The notes under the pieces are model-generated. The model was not told the origin of the DNA, ran no database searches, and was given only the letters and a program-made list of their open reading frames with translations. A program made the position numbers and the translations under genes. This document shows positions 1 to 42,698 of a stretch of 64,000 bases of DNA, in pieces (positions within the stretch are counted from its first letter, which is position 1; each line of letters starts with the position of its first letter). Source of the DNA: Mauremys mutica. Lineage: Eukaryota; Chordata; Testudines; Geoemydidae. Location: positions 307,290,781-307,354,780 of the forward strand of contig NC_059072.1 of NCBI RefSeq assembly GCF_020497125.1, written 5' to 3'.

Positions 1-2866
1 CCTCTCCGGGTACCCAAGCCCTTTCAAGCCATTTTAGTAGGAGACAAATTTAGAGAGCAGAGGGTGGTCCTAAAGGAGTTACACTGCCATCAAAAGCAGT
101 TTTCCAAATGCAAGAGTACAGTATAGAAGTCTTATGAGGTGTTATTAAACCTGGAGTTAAAATCCCATTAGTTAATTTCTCACACCATGCCTTCATCAAG
201 ATAGAGGACTTGGCACTGCAATTAAATTAGAAGGAACCCTATTTGTCTACTAACTTGGATGTGGAAACACAAGGCGCAAAGGACCAAACAGTAGTGCAGA
301 CTGTAGAGTTGGCCTTATCTTGTAAATCCTAGTGTAAAGGAATGGCCCAGTGGGAAAATAGGTACAAGTTGACCATGGTTCCAGACTTTAGTCCCCTATG
401 TACTACCATAGCTATTGCAAAAACCAGAAGCATCTGACATTCAATATGGATACCAACTAGGCCTGAAGAGGGATGTGTCCAGCTGGATGTCAGGACCAGG
501 ATCACCAAGCAAAAGGGAACTCGCTTGAGAGAACTGTGTAGCAGCTCAGACTAACATGCAGGGTGATTTGCTGTACCATAGTTCTATTTTATATCATTTC
601 ATATACCACTTTCATTATTATTGAGCATGTTACAGTAGTGTAACTAGAATCACAATTAATATCTGTCACACAAGGGTCATTCTCATCCTTTCTGCAGGGG
701 GAAGGCTGTAAGCGTGGCATAGTGCGGTTTTGATTTGGTAGGGTTTTTTTAATATACACAAAGTTATGTGGGGGTTAGAGTTCATTCCAGTGTCTCTGAC
801 CTAGATGAGCTTTACCCATATGGTATAAGTTCCCCTGTGCCTGAGAAGCAGACTTGACAACCACGATTCTTCATCCCAGAGCTAAGCAATCTCATAGGTA
901 CTTGGCTCCGCACAACAGTGCAGCTTAAAGATAAGAAACAAGGCCTTGAACTTGACCTGCTATTTCATGAGAAGCCAATGTTAAGAGTGACAGAAAGGTT
1001 TGATGGGCTTGTGATAAGCCTGGGTTAGTGAGGAAAGATGTAGTAGGGTTTTTGTGCCACTTGGAGTTTTCTAAGGCTGATGGCTTCATGTCCAGGTATG
1101 TTGCACTACTGTAGTCCAACTGGGAGGAGACAAGAACCTGAATAACTGGAGCTGTTAAATTGTCCATGATATGATGGAGTTTCTTAGCCAGCCAGAGATG
1201 AGAGGAAGCACTAAACTCTCAGGTATCAGTGAGAGGCTAATATCAGCAAGGGATTCAGGAATCTCTAAACTATGGATTGATTCAGTTCACATCCATATTT
1301 CTTCAGCTAAACCACCAACTGGGGTATTGTCCAGACTAAAACTGCTTTGCAGATCAGGAAATCCCTGAACACTAATCTCAATACGAGTTCCAGCTTGTTG
1401 CAATGTATCTCATACCTTCATCCCAGTAGAGTGGTTGTGTGTTTACCCTGTGGCAGGCAGGTTTTGAAAGACCAAGTGCATGCCTGTGGCCCACCCCCCC
1501 TACCCAAAAAAGTGTCTTTCCCATGGAGAGAACCAGAAAGATTTACTTAAGACTAAAGATGCCTCGACTCTCAAGTTCTTTAGAAAGGTGTGTAGGGTGA
1601 CAAACCTAGAACACTACCTCAACACCAGGAACTCCAATAGCTCAAGCCCCGATTGGGCAAGGCTGGCACTAGAGCCATACAGGTTTGGTCTTTGCTACTC
1701 TCAGTTAGAGTTAGACTGCTCTCACTGTCAAGAAGCAGACTCCCAACTTAACTACGTTCTGTGGAGGATGGTCAACAAAAGCCAACTATGGTGAAAGGCT
1801 GCTACAATACACAATTACCATCAGTACTCTCAGAAGAGAGGATCCTCTGTAGGTCACCACCCAAAGTATTACTAATACTTCCTCGTTTTCATAATTGGGC
1901 TATGATCATTAGTTTTGTGGAAATATGGGAAGCTTAGTGTAGGATAAGTGGGAGGATAATATACTATAGCAACAGTTACATGGGTGGCGACCCAGGCAAG
2001 CCACCCACCTACAATCTTGTCTAACCCCGGGGTATGTACTCAGGCAGCTACCCCAGCCACTACCTGTACAACAGCCACACTACTAGTTTTAGGCAGTAGC
2101 TTGAGCCAAACTAGCATGTACAGCTACGCGAGCTAGGACTTACACCTTGAAGAAAAACCCAATGGTGATCTGTCTGTGACCAGCTGCAGTGTGGGCACAC
2201 TATTAGTCCACCCTCCCAGTGCATCAGTTCTCCTATCCCTAGTATTTCATACATAGGCTAGTTGCTCCTCAACACAGTCACAGCTTTTTCCTACCCCTGC
2301 TGGCTGCTACTCCCCTCATCTCCTGAGGTAAAAACTAGCTCGTTGCCATCCCACTCCCCCGTCACCTTTAATCCAGTCACCGTGAAGCTCTTCCCCCATC
2401 TTTCCTCCAACCTCCCACAGAACAGTCAATTGTGAGACAAGCAAGCCAGTGCTGTTTGAGATTGCTGAGTACTTCACCACCTCTGTAAATAGTGCAGCCA
2501 CAGAGCTGAGCATGGTGCAGGGATGGGAGGGAGGAGGAAAATCTCATCCACAATCCAAACTTCAACTCCCACACCCAATCTTAGCAATACAAGCAGCCCT
2601 ACACCCAGCCCCTACATCGTACAGCACCCAGAAAACTTCCCAGTCATTCCAGGGACCCAAATCCTAGAATATGGTGGATCATGAGACGACTGCCACTCTG
2701 TGGGTTTCAAGCCAAAAGAGTTAAGAACTCCTTGGATAGGAGATTCTGGGTCCTCATTTTCTTGAAAACCAAACAAAAAACCAAATAGACTCATACTCAA
2801 CAAGGTTTGAGGGATTCCAGCTAGCAGAGTGGGAGAGGAATAGATTGTCAGACAAGAGATCTTGGT

Positions 2867-3000
2867 TGCGGTGTTGTAGCCATGTTGGTTCCAGGATATT
2901 AAAGACAAGGTTCTTTTATTAGAAGATAAAAATTAGAATATCTTCGTATTAGAAGTTGGTCCAATAAAAGATACTTCACCTCACCCATCTTGTCTCTAGA
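2867..3000. repeat. Interspersed repeat fragment, Penelope-tail-like
   Basis: Contains the string types gtagccatgttggtt, ccaggatatt and ttggtccaataaaagat followed by ctcacccatcttgtctc, which I know as a common turtle/crocodilian dispersed repeat. The gtagccatgtt part resembles the tail near 46605. Family assignment is uncertain. Confidence 0.4.
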
Positions 3001-3380
3001 GATCTTGTCCTTGGTGAATAGCTGATTAAACTTTTCCCAGTCATTTTTAAATGGGTCTGTAAAATGTAGAAGGAATACACTTGGGAGGCAGAGCAGCAGT
3101 GATTGTAGCTTGAGATTAGCACTGCTTAGGTGGTGGGTTGGCTGAGGGCACCAGCCTATCCTCTGATCTCAAAAGCCTTTACCAGGTTTGGCCTGACAGT
3201 GGAGGACCACTGGATGGCCAGCAGAAATTAACCATCTACTGAAAAATTAAATAGAAGAGTTATATCTTTTGTGGTTTACTGTACTGGCTTGTCCACAGTG
3301 TTAGTTGGCATTGAAAGTAATTTGTTAACAAATGTAACAGACTTCCTCATTTAACAGTTAGAATCCCGGGGACAGCTGTG

Positions 3381-3492
3381 GGCTTGTCTACACATGGAGT
3401 TGTTCTTGATTAACTTCATGTATGGACACACTTATTCCATAGTAAGTGTCCACACATGGAGTTTTATCAGGAACTCCATGTGTAGACCAGCT
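3381..3492. mobile_element. Short palindromic MITE
   Basis: A perfect 16-bp inverted repeat (gtctacacatggagtt at 3386-3401 and its complement at 3472-3487) bounds an 70-bp centre. The terminal gtctacac motif is shared with the Harbinger-type MITEs elsewhere in this window. Confidence 0.55.
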
Positions 3493-4731
3493 TCAGGACA
3501 GAGACTAGCAGCAGTCAGAAATGTTGAGACTTTTTGCCCCTTCCATCACCACCTTCATTTCTATGCTCAGACTGAGTTTTGAAACTGTTTAGTCACAATC
3601 CAGCAGCTTGTTCTTTTGACCAGCTCTGAATGAGAACAAGGAAAAGCAGGAGAGAACAGGAATCCTTAGTGCCAAAATCTTCAGTGCCTACTGCCTCCCA
3701 CTCACCTATGAGCAAGTGATCCAGAATTCCAGATAAAGTGCATCAGACTGCAGAAATGGAGAGATCACTTTTTTGGCTTGGATAGGATTAAACAATATCA
3801 ACCCCAAATCCACAAAAAATCATGAATCAGGTCCCAACCCTCCCCCTTCACCCCTTGAGATTTATGAAAAGTAATGAGATTTTAAAAATACTACATTTGG
3901 GGGATTTGTCTGTCTTGCAGTTTGAGCTTTTAGGGTTACTGTTGCCAAGTTTCTCTCTGCAATCATAAGGACCAAAAAACTTAAAAAATATGAAAACTGA
4001 GATTCTCATATGACTGTAGGAAAAATTAAAATGTTTTGGCTAAAAATGGTTATGGGGAAAAACATTGTTTTGCCCACATAAAACCAAATTCTTACAGCCA
4101 TTACATTCAGCAGCTCTAGCGGGGCTCCAAGTCCCTGTTCCAAAGCACAAAGTTTAGCAGGAGGTGACTCTGGTGACAGGGATGTGCCTTTTTCTGTGCC
4201 CATAAAAAACTGCCAACATTTGATGAAGCTATAAGCCTCTGAAAAATCTGTTTGCCTATGTTTAGTAGATAAATTCTCCAAGATTTCAGATACACTGAGC
4301 ACGCTCCATCACCAAAGTTCCTCCAGGCCAGACTTACACCTGCCATTCCCACAGAGCAATTGAGCATGCTCTATCCCAAGACTGCAGAGACTGAACAGGA
4401 CTTCTTTCCCTGCAATTACTTCTCACAGTGGCCCAGCAGCCATGGTGGTACTGGAACCAATAGCAGAGACACTTTTTCCTTTGCTTTGTTTTTGCTGACA
4501 TGAAGGCAGCGAGAAGGCTGCTATACTGGAATGTAGAGGGATGACATATATTAGGGGAAGACTGAGAATAGACAGTTCCCGAAGTCAGGAATGGGTAGGA
4601 ACAGAGGTGCTCTGGGAATAAATCAGGGTGGTGTAAGAAGCGGTTGTCAGTAGGACTCCTGCTTCATTTGGTGCAGAAGTCAGATGTGTAGTTAATGAGA
4701 CAAAGGACTGCTGGAAGAGAAAGTATAGTCT

Positions 4732-4830
4732 CATGGTTAAGGCAACTGAATGTTGCCCTGGATACTGCATTCTATCCCTGTCTTTGCCAGAGTTTCTCTG
4801 TGATGCTGGTCAAGTCACTTAAACCACACT
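4732..4830 (+). repeat. MIR-like SINE fragment (5' half)
   Basis: Resembles the MIR head and core: a ggttaag start, attctatccctgtctttgcc, then gtgatgctggtcaagtcacttaaacc. A diverged CORE-SINE shared by amniotes. Confidence 0.55.
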
Positions 4831-5074
4831 TTTCACAAGTGGTCATTGTGTATTCCCCATTTTCTGGGTACTCAACATGACAAACCTGGAGCCAGATTTG
4901 TTAAAGTATTGAGTGCTCACACCTGCAACTGAAGTTGACTGGAGCAGTGCTTTGAATATATAAAGTGCTATATAAATGCTAAGCCCTCTGAAAAATCAGG
5001 CCCTAGGTGTTTCAAGCTGGGCATCCAAAATTCGTGATTTAGAAAGAAGTCTAAAGGCTAAAGAAATTTAGCCT

Positions 5075-5215
5075 TTTTCTGTGCCTTAGTTCCCCAGCTG
5101 TAAAATGGAGATACCACCACCACCACTACCTAATCTCACTGGGGTATTGTGAAGATTAAGTTAATGTTTGTGAAGCATGGAGATCCTATGGCTGAGAGTA
5201 CCACAGAAACATCCA
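5075..5215 (+). repeat. MIR-like SINE fragment (3' half)
   Basis: Matches the MIR 3' part: ctgtgccttagttcccc, agctgtaaaatggagata, then tattgtgaagattaagttaatg. Contains a short ccaccaccacc tract. Confidence 0.6.
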
Positions 5216-6249
5216 TAAAGAAATTAATGTAATCAGTGCAGGGTTTGTATGGCACGCAATAAATAAAGCATGGGGCCACAAATTGAACATGGAGGATAAA
5301 GAGAAACACTGAATCGTTTAGCAATTCACTAAATGAGGCATTGTGGAAAAATACAGTATGTAACCATGTAGTTAAAGACTGTACCCTAATGCATATGGAC
5401 AAGGGAGAAGAATTAAAGTTTGCACACCCAACCTAAATTCTCATTATTTGACACTGCAACCTTAATTCTTCTAATAAAGTTTTTGGAGTGTAGCATATAT
5501 TTACTTCAACTACTTCACTTAAGTATATCACCAAACAGTTTATGGTAAAGCTTCATCAAAAAGCAAAACCAAAGCAACTATAAATGTTCTAGTTTTACAA
5601 AGACAAGACAATCCAAAATATTTTGTAAATCTGATGATCTCTATTTGCCAACTGCCTTTCAAAAGCAAAGAATGTTAAAATACAACCTCTAGTGATTTCA
5701 TACTGTTTTAGAAACTTGGATAATATACTCCCATCCTAATAATTTTACACTTTCATCTTGCAAATATTTCCATTTCCAGCTGAATACATCATTTTGTCCT
5801 ATTTATGTTTGTGAGCATAAGTACAATCAGTATCTCAGAAAAAGGTTCACTTCTACTGCAAAACTAACAGAGGAACTCAACTGAACTAGGCTATTTAGGT
5901 AGAAAGCTTTTTAATGGAATTAATATCTATTTTAAATATTCTGCATCAGATTAGAATAAGTAGGTCAAATCTGGGACCTGAACCACTTGACAAACTCCTT
6001 TGAGATTTAGAAAAAAACATGTCTGTCAATGCATCTCCTCACACATCCATTGCTTAACAGATCCATAAAGCAAAACGGAAGAGCTATGTCACCTTGAAAA
6101 AGATAAGGAAGACATTCTTGTAAGATGCTTTGTAAAAGATACAAGACATTTTCTTTAAAAAAAAAAATTGCACAACAAATCCTAACCTAGTAGCTCTCAA
6201 AATTTTCATAAGTAAGACTAGCTGTATGGTTAACAGTTTATAGGGTAAA

Positions 6250-6340
6250 ATTTTCAAAAGCACCTAAATGACTTAATAGCCTTGTCAAAAATCAAAGTGA
6301 ATAGGAGGGTCCCCCAGTACCTAAATCACTTTTGAAAATG
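6250..6340. mobile_element. Inverted-repeat MITE fragment
   Basis: Starts ttttcaaaagcacctaaatg and ends with the near complement ctaaatcacttttgaaaatg, a family common in reptile genomes. Lies just beyond the probable KPNA3 poly(A) site. Confidence 0.5.
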
Positions 6341-7189
6341 GGACTTAGCTTTTGTCTGAACTAAGCAAGTAAGCCAAAGGGAGAAATTTACAGAAGAGCC
6401 TAACATGCAAAGAATAAGATAAGATAGTGCCTATAAATTTTGTGCTATTAAATCTTTAAAAGACAACGATGAATAAGCAGGTAGAACATAAATACCTGCA
6501 ACCTGGAAAGGAAGTCTTCTGGAAGTTATAGCAGGCTTCAGTGTTTAAAAAAAAAAAAAGTGTTATGAAAAAGTCTGCTTGCTTCCCAATTTGAATTACT
6601 TGTAATTTATTCCCTAGTTTAGCACACATGTATATCATGTACACATGCCATTTGACTCAGACAACTGACAAGAATTAATTGGACTTTAGCTTTACTGCAA
6701 TTTTTTTCCTCTGTAACTACAAAACTGCTAGAAATTGGCAGTCTGAAAAGCACCACTTTTGCCTTCACACCACTTACTATGAGTGTAACACAACCTTCCT
6801 CCACTGGATGGTCAACTCTATAGCAAATATAAAACTCCACACTAGAACAGTATTCAAAGTTTCAAAGATCACTGCATTAGCTTATTTTGTTTAAGTAACA
6901 TACTTCAAACTTTGATGTGGAGTTCTACTAGCTAAAATTTGGTCAAAGACAGAAAAAAACTTAAATCAATTTGAAAAGACAGTCTGATAGTTTTCAAAAT
7001 AAGTTTTTGCATGTTTTATAGTATTTGATAGCAGCTTTTTATTGGTTACAAAACCTAAGCCCATATACAAAATTAGGAACACATTTAGATGCCTCTTTTG
7101 AAAGAACGTTTTAGTCTATTTTAACTGATAGTTTAAAAAAATAATAAAAACAATGCAATTTTTAAACACTTCTGAAAACTTAAAAGTGC

Positions 7190-9476
7190 AGCAATATACT
7201 TGGTTTCCTTTATTAACTATGAAATGGTGCAATACCAATCAAAAGCTGATAAGGTCACAACAGAAAGAAATGAGCAAATGCTTTGTAGTGCTTTACTCAG
7301 TTCTCCGATGTTCACTTTTAATGTGATGCACTGAGTGCAAGAAAAAAAATTAGATCTTCACAGTTGTGGAAAATCATGAATGTAATCTCAATTTTTATGT
7401 AATCTCTAAGAAAATAGCGAGTGCAGGCTGAAAAGGGTAACTGTCAGTCTATATGGCATATAAAGAACTAAATTGAGAATTAAGAGGGCGAAGATTTGTT
7501 CACATCATTATCAGCTGGAACTCTAATTTCACAAAACTTTGTGACCTTACTAACTTTGACTTTATATTGTTTAGTTTTAGCAAACACCACACAGTTTAAA
7601 GATTTTAGACTATAGTATGTGACTAGGATGCAGTTACCATATGAAGCTTCAACTCAACTTTTGGGAAAAGAAAAAAGGCACAATGAACTTCAACTCAATT
7701 TTATGTGCACAAGAGTTGAAAAATCTGAGCCACCTTAAAGAGAAATTGATTCTAAAATTTATAAAACCTATAAATAATCAGAGGCCAAACCACTATATTA
7801 AAATGGATTATCTAGCAAGTAAAAATCTTGCATTTTAAACATACGCTTGTATCTATTTAAGATACAAGACAACTCGCTCTTTAAAGTGGCTCCACCTTGG
7901 CAGATATATATTTAATGAATGCACACCTGCTATGTGTTGTTCATCCGTGGAAAAAAAACAGCTGATCCACAAAGCTCTGATGGCATCTGTCCTTATCTTC
8001 ATCACAGTAAATACAACCCACATCCAATAACTAAATTAGTTTAGATTTTTCTATCCCTTCACATCAATGCATTGGGAAATTACACCCAGTAAACAACGGC
8101 AACAAAACCAGCTTGTGTGATAGCTTACAGAGTTTCAAATTATTCATCTTCACCCCACCAAAAGCAAATCCCTTTGAAAAGAACTGGGCCAGACGACTTT
8201 CCAAAAGCAATGACCTCTCATATTACCAGCTTATATAAAGTTATTTAATGTGTGCTGCACATCAGGCTTATGCTGAAACACTGCAGCTTCTAAACAGCCT
8301 CACACATCAACTAGCTTGTAATTTTTTTTAAATCATGTGAATATGGTTTTAGACTCATTTCTGAATTACTTTTCCAATACTCCAAGAATGAAGCTTTTAT
8401 GATGCTTCTAAATAGCTGCTGGTTTGTTGCCAACCACATCATCATAAGCACTGGTTACTAAGTAAAAAATAGTTTAAGACTAAATTACAGTAAACATGAA
8501 AGCTCCACAGTTTAAACCCAATATAAATCAACCTTATCCAATTATCAATTTAAAATGAAATATACTGACTACTGGAAGTTGAAAGCAAGATTCTTTTTAA
8601 ACAACGCGTAGTTTTGGACAGATTTTTTTTCTAGTCAAGGACTCTTGCTTTCAGCTTAAACAGAAGTTCAAGTCCATAACAGGTTGTAGCTCAGGTAAAA
8701 TACCATGCACAGCATTTGATTACTTCAAAACAGCAGGAACACACAGGCTGAAGTGAGTGGTCAAATAGGGCTTGCTGTTCTCAAAAATTAGGTACAACGG
8801 CAAAAGCTTTACCAGTCCAAATCTACAGTTCATTCTTCAACCCTGGTTTCTGAGGCAGTTAATGAACACACATCAATTACTGATAGATGAAGTAGTTTGT
8901 TTTTTAAACTTAACTGTTTAATCAATTGCCAAGTGTAAGTTACTTTTATTTCAGTTTCACCAATGAAATTCATTTGGCTTGCATTTTTGAATCTATTCTT
9001 CCACATAAAGTATATGAAAATATGTTTGTGGAGGACGATGGAGGCTCAGACCAAACTGTGCCCCTGTAAAGTCTTCCAAAATGTATGCATCATACCAAAG
9101 TGTCTTGATCCACAGCGCACCATTTTCCAAAGAAGTTACTTTTCCGTGGAAAGCAGATGTGCCACCACTATGAAATTTTCTTAACAAAACTGCAGATTGC
9201 GGTTGTCAGCATGTGGCACCAGGGAAAAAGGCAAAAAAAGAAGGTAATTGGGACTGTTAAAAAGAATTGTAAAACAGTTTGAGAGATCATGCATATGCAT
9301 TTACAGTCCACGTGATAGTGACTTTTGGCAACTGCAAAGTGACCGATACATGGCTTGCTTTAGAAGCATCAAAACGAGGAGGCATGTGTGTCTTGGAGCC
9401 TTTTTTTTTTTCACTTGGTAGCCATTTGGTGGTGCTTCGTATTGGTGTGGGACAGAGAAGCTGCACTGTATTGAAC
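7190..9476 (-). other. KPNA3: Probable KPNA3 3' UTR
   Basis: AT-rich sequence directly after the KPNA3 stop with no recognisable transposon from about 7.2 to 9.4 kb, as expected for a long conserved 3' UTR. AATAAA signals on the minus strand occur at 8945-8950, 7209-7214 and 7038-7043. A 3' UTR of roughly 2.3-2.4 kb ending near one of the last two fits the length I recall for mammalian KPNA3. The exact end cannot be fixed from sequence alone. Confidence 0.55.
7209..7214 (-). promoter_or_regulatory. Candidate KPNA3 polyadenylation signal
   Basis: AATAAA on the minus strand about 2.27 kb after the stop codon. A second candidate lies at 7038-7043 and a proximal one at 8945-8950. Which is used is inference. 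Confidence 0.35.
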
Positions 9477-38715
<29,239 letters not shown>

Positions 38716-39520
38716 CTAAAGATATTAAAGACACTTTAATGCTTTTCAATACAGACTAGTCAAACAGAGGCACTTAAAAATAATGTACATAAGATTGTTT
38801 ACATAAAGAGATTTGGAACTCCAGACTGATTTTACAATAGGGCAGCTGTAAGTCACTCATTTTGTCTTAAGCTAAAATAGATTTGAATTTATATATAAGC
38901 ATGTAACTTGTGAACCATGACAAAATACTACAATCCGTTGCATAAAATAGATAGTTAACACCTTTCAGTTAAAAAGTGTCAATATTTTACATGGAGTTTA
39001 TAGCACACATAGCTCTGCCTCAACAGTCACTTAAATTAGAAATGAATAATGATGTCCTAGTCAAATCAGACTAAAATTAGTTTGTAAATAAGACTATTAC
39101 AAGCTGCTCAGATATCCTGATTACATCTATTTTAATCCTAGGTGTAAGCAAACATGCTCCAACACACTGGCACTGACAGACCCTGGTCACTGCAGCATTA
39201 ACAACAGTTTCTACTTATAACACAGTACTCTGCAACTTAGTGCTTTGTTTAGTGACTACTCAGATGAGCTTCTCTGACTAAGCTGCATTTTCAATGTTAA
39301 AGCATCCACAAAATGTTCACAGTCTGCTTAATCAGCTTGCTTACTACATTTTGTTTTCTACCTTTATAAGAGGAAAAAACTCAAATAAAGGTTCCAACTA
39401 TGCCAAATGAACGTTTTATTTGTAGTTTCAAGATTTTTATTCCAAGTTTGTTTATTCACCAGAAAAAAAATTCTCTTCCACAGAAAAAAAACTCTTCCAC
39501 ATTTTAGACATGGTCTATCT

Positions 39521-39831
39521 CAGGGGTAGGCAACCTATGGCACGTGTGCCGAAGGCAGCACGCGAGCTGATTTTCAGTGGCACTCACACTGCCCGGGTCC
39601 TGGCCACTGGTCCGGGGGGCTCTGCATTTTAATTTAATTTTAAATGAAGCTTCTTAAACATTTTAAAAACCTTATTTATTTTACATACAACAATAGTTTA
39701 GTTATATATTATAGACTTATAGAAAGAGACCTTCTAAAAACATTAAAATGTATTACTGGCACGCGAAACCTTAACTTAGAGTGAATAAATGAAGACTCGG
39801 CACACCACGTCTGAAAGGTTGCCGACCCCTG
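39521..39831. mobile_element. hAT MITE with 8-bp TSD
   Basis: Ends caggggtaggcaacctatgg and the complement of caggggtcggcaacctttcag. Flanks gtctatct (39513-39520) and gtctctct (39832-39839) match 7/8. Confidence 0.9.
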
Positions 39832-40385
39832 GTCTCTCTTTTGTTCTGTGCATAGTTTCCTGCAACTGTACTATATTTCCATCTTCATTTTGGTTAAATA
39901 TTTAAAAAGCAAACTGCACTGTCTTAATTCCAAAAACTCTGATTCTCCATTATGCAAGCAATTAAAGAAAGACATTTTCTCCCCTCCAAACTATCATCTG
40001 CTATGGTGTCACACTATATCTTAAAAGAGCACCCTATAACCCCCATATTCATCATTCATATATGATTGTGATATTTCATACAAAGCATGCCTTATAAGAT
40101 ATCATACGAAAAGTCATGATGTGCTGAAACCCACTCTTCTGTCAAAATATGCATATCATTAGTGCATAAAAAATTATGAGATTCTGCTGTATGGTTGTTA
40201 TTGAAATACACTGTGACTTTGGAAGTCACCCACTGCTAGTTCTCCAGTGACAACAAAGGAGGTGACCCACACCCAGGTGGGCGTTAAATGACCATTAATC
40301 AGCAAGGGAGTTGTAAACAAGAGATATACAATTCTGTAAGAGAGTTGCACAAGCATCACACAATGGGGATTGCTCAACTCTATGA

Positions 40386-41993
40386 GGCCTTGTCTACACT
40401 GGCAAGTTACTGCACAGTAAAGCAGCTTTCTGTGGTGTAACTCCGGAGATGTACACGCTGCCACGCCACTTAGGGCATGGCTACACTTGCAGATGTAGAG
40501 CGCTTTGAGTTAAACCAGCCTTCGTAGAGCGTAGTAGGGAAAGTGCTGTAACCTGTCCACACTGACAGCTGACAGCACACTGGTGTGGCCACATTAGCAG
40601 CTCTTGCAACGTCCACAGAGAGCAATGGATTGTGGTAGCTACCCCAGCATGCAAGTGGCAGCAATGTGCTTTTCAAATGGGGGTGGGGGGATGGAGTGTG
40701 ACAGAGAGTGTGTATGTGGGGGGGAGAGAGAGTGGGTTTTTGGGGGGCTGAGAGAATGTCAGCATGCTGTGTTGTAAGTTCAGAAAGCAGAAGACCTCCC
40801 CCTTTGCCCCCGCCTCTCTCCCTCACACACAGCATTCCACAGTAATGGTTGCTTTGTCTCGGAGCAGATAAGCATGCTGGCTGTCAAACAGAGTTTTCAA
40901 AGGGCATATCCAAAACAATGACATGAGTGGCCACTTGACTTAAGGGGATGATAGGAGGTTTCCAGAGGCTGATCAGAGCGCAGTAATGCAACACCTCATT
41001 TACACTGACACTGGGGTGCTCCAGTGGGAGTGCATCAAACATTATTCTACTCGCCGAGGTGGAGTACCAGGAGCGCTCTAGCCATGGAGTCATAGCGCTC
41101 TATGTGCCTTGCCAGTGTGGATGGGTAGTGAGCTAGTGCGCCCGGGGCTCCTTTAATGCACTGTAACTTGCAAGTGTAGCCAAGTCCTTAGTGTGCAGAA
41201 ACTCCTCAGCTGCAGCATTGCAAAAAAACCACCTTGACGAGAGTGGTAAGTCTTAAAGCGCAGAGGCTCCAGTGCTATATTGGCAGTGTAAACACAGTAC
41301 AGCACAGAAAGCAATCAACTGGCCTCCAGAAGTGTCCCATAATCCCTCAAGTGGCCACTGTGCTGTTGTTTTGAACTGGGCTGTCCCGGAGACATGCTCC
41401 CTTCCCCTTTCAAAGCTCAGTTTCTGACAGCCATTGCATGCTCACTGATCTGCTCTGGGACACAAAGCAAACCATTAATGTGGCATGCTCCCACTGTTGA
41501 ACAGAGGGGTGTGCGTGTGGGGGGGTGTATGTGCGCTGTGGTTTCCCCCTCCTCCTCAGGACTGGTTGCTTCCTCCTGCTGTCTGAACTTACAAGACAGC
41601 ATGCAGACACACCCTCTGTCCCCCAAAACAGACTCCCCCCCATAAACACACACTCCGTTACACACACTGCCCCCCCACCCCCGTTCAGTTGAAAAGCAGC
41701 TGGCAATGTAGTAGGATGCCCATGGAACAATAGGATGGGAAACCTGCATCATGTGACGCTGTGCCTGCCCCATGAGGCATTGCAAACCTTTCCCAAAGCA
41801 CCCTGCAGCCAGTTGCACAGTGGGCTAGCTACCACAATGCACTGCTCTCTTTGCCCTTGCAAGCACTTCTAATGTGGATGCACTCCACTATCACACGGAG
41901 CACAGTGTGGACATGCAACAGTGGTTTAATTCCAGCATTTTATTAAAAGTGGTATAACTTATTGCGCAGAAACGTGCCAGTACAGACATATCC
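40386..41993. mobile_element. Harbinger-type MITE (outer), split by a second MITE
   Basis: Left end ggccttgtctacactggcaag and right end, read inward, ggatatgtctgtactggcacg are inverted relatives, continuing for about 40 bp. Without the 715-bp insertion it would be about 0.9 kb. Flanks (TGA/TGG) are only similar, so the edges may be a few bases off. Confidence 0.65.
40473..41187. mobile_element. Harbinger-type MITE (inner), TTA target duplication
   Basis: Left end gggcatggctacacttgc and right end, read inward, ggacttggctacacttgc match 15 of 18. TTA flanks both sides (40470-40472 and 41188-41190), the classic PIF/Harbinger target. Its left ~200 bp resembles the right end of the autonomous copy at 48155-52578. 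Confidence 0.85.
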
Positions 41994-41994
41994 T

Positions 41995-42296
41995 GGTTTA
42001 GCAAGGCCCAGTGGAGCACCGCAGCTGGGAGCTGGCAGAGTGGAACAGACTGGGGCCGGGCTGGTCCGCTTCCTGCCACTGCCGGTGAGTGCCTGTCAGG
42101 GGGCGGGGACAAGTGGATAGGGATCGGGACAGTCAGGGGACAGGGGGGGGTCGGGTAGGGGGTGGGGTCCTGGGGGTGATTAGGGACAGGGGGCTCTGGA
42201 GGGGGCAAAGCAAGTTTGATATAATGAGGTCTCACCTAGAATGCAGTGAGATTTTTTGTCTCCTGAGGTCTGCGTTATATCGGGGTAGAGATGTAT
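41995..42296. repeat. Turtle-type TIR repeat fragment
   Basis: The right part ends gcgttatatcggggtagagatgta, which I know as the end of a common turtle repeat. Preceded by G-rich ggcggggacaagtggatagg-like tracts. Left border uncertain. Confidence 0.4.
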
Positions 42297-42698
42297 TATA
42301 TATTTTATTAAAAGGCAAAACAGACAAGAATTCCTATTTCTGTACACTCAACCATAACACCATCTCAGGAAGGTCCAAATGCATATAGACTATAAGAAAC
42401 ATAAGCAGTGAAGCTGTAACAGGCTTGATCTCAAGGCAGAGAAGTAGACTACACAGACTCAACATTCCAAACATTTTCTGGCCAACTTCTGCCGCGACTG
42501 TTCTTGTCAGAAGATGCAAAGAGGGGAGGAGGACAAATTATAAGGGGCCCTAATATTCTAATCTTTAATTAGTTCTGCTGCCAGTTATCAGAGAAAAGGA
42601 ATCTCAGACTCAGCAACAGAAACTTTTTTTTTTTTTATTAAAGGAAAAGGTTTACATATAGGAATATCGTAAGGAAAACAGCACTAAATGCAACATAC

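Larger units (their letters stand above)
1..7000. other. Region downstream of KPNA3, no gene recognised
   Basis: No ORF here resembles a known protein and none has family-like conservation. I see two MIR-like SINE pieces (4732-4830, 5075-5215), a small palindromic element (3381-3492), an inverted-repeat element (6250-6340) and a turtle-type repeat fragment (2867-3000). The rest looks like ordinary intergenic sequence. Confidence 0.6.
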
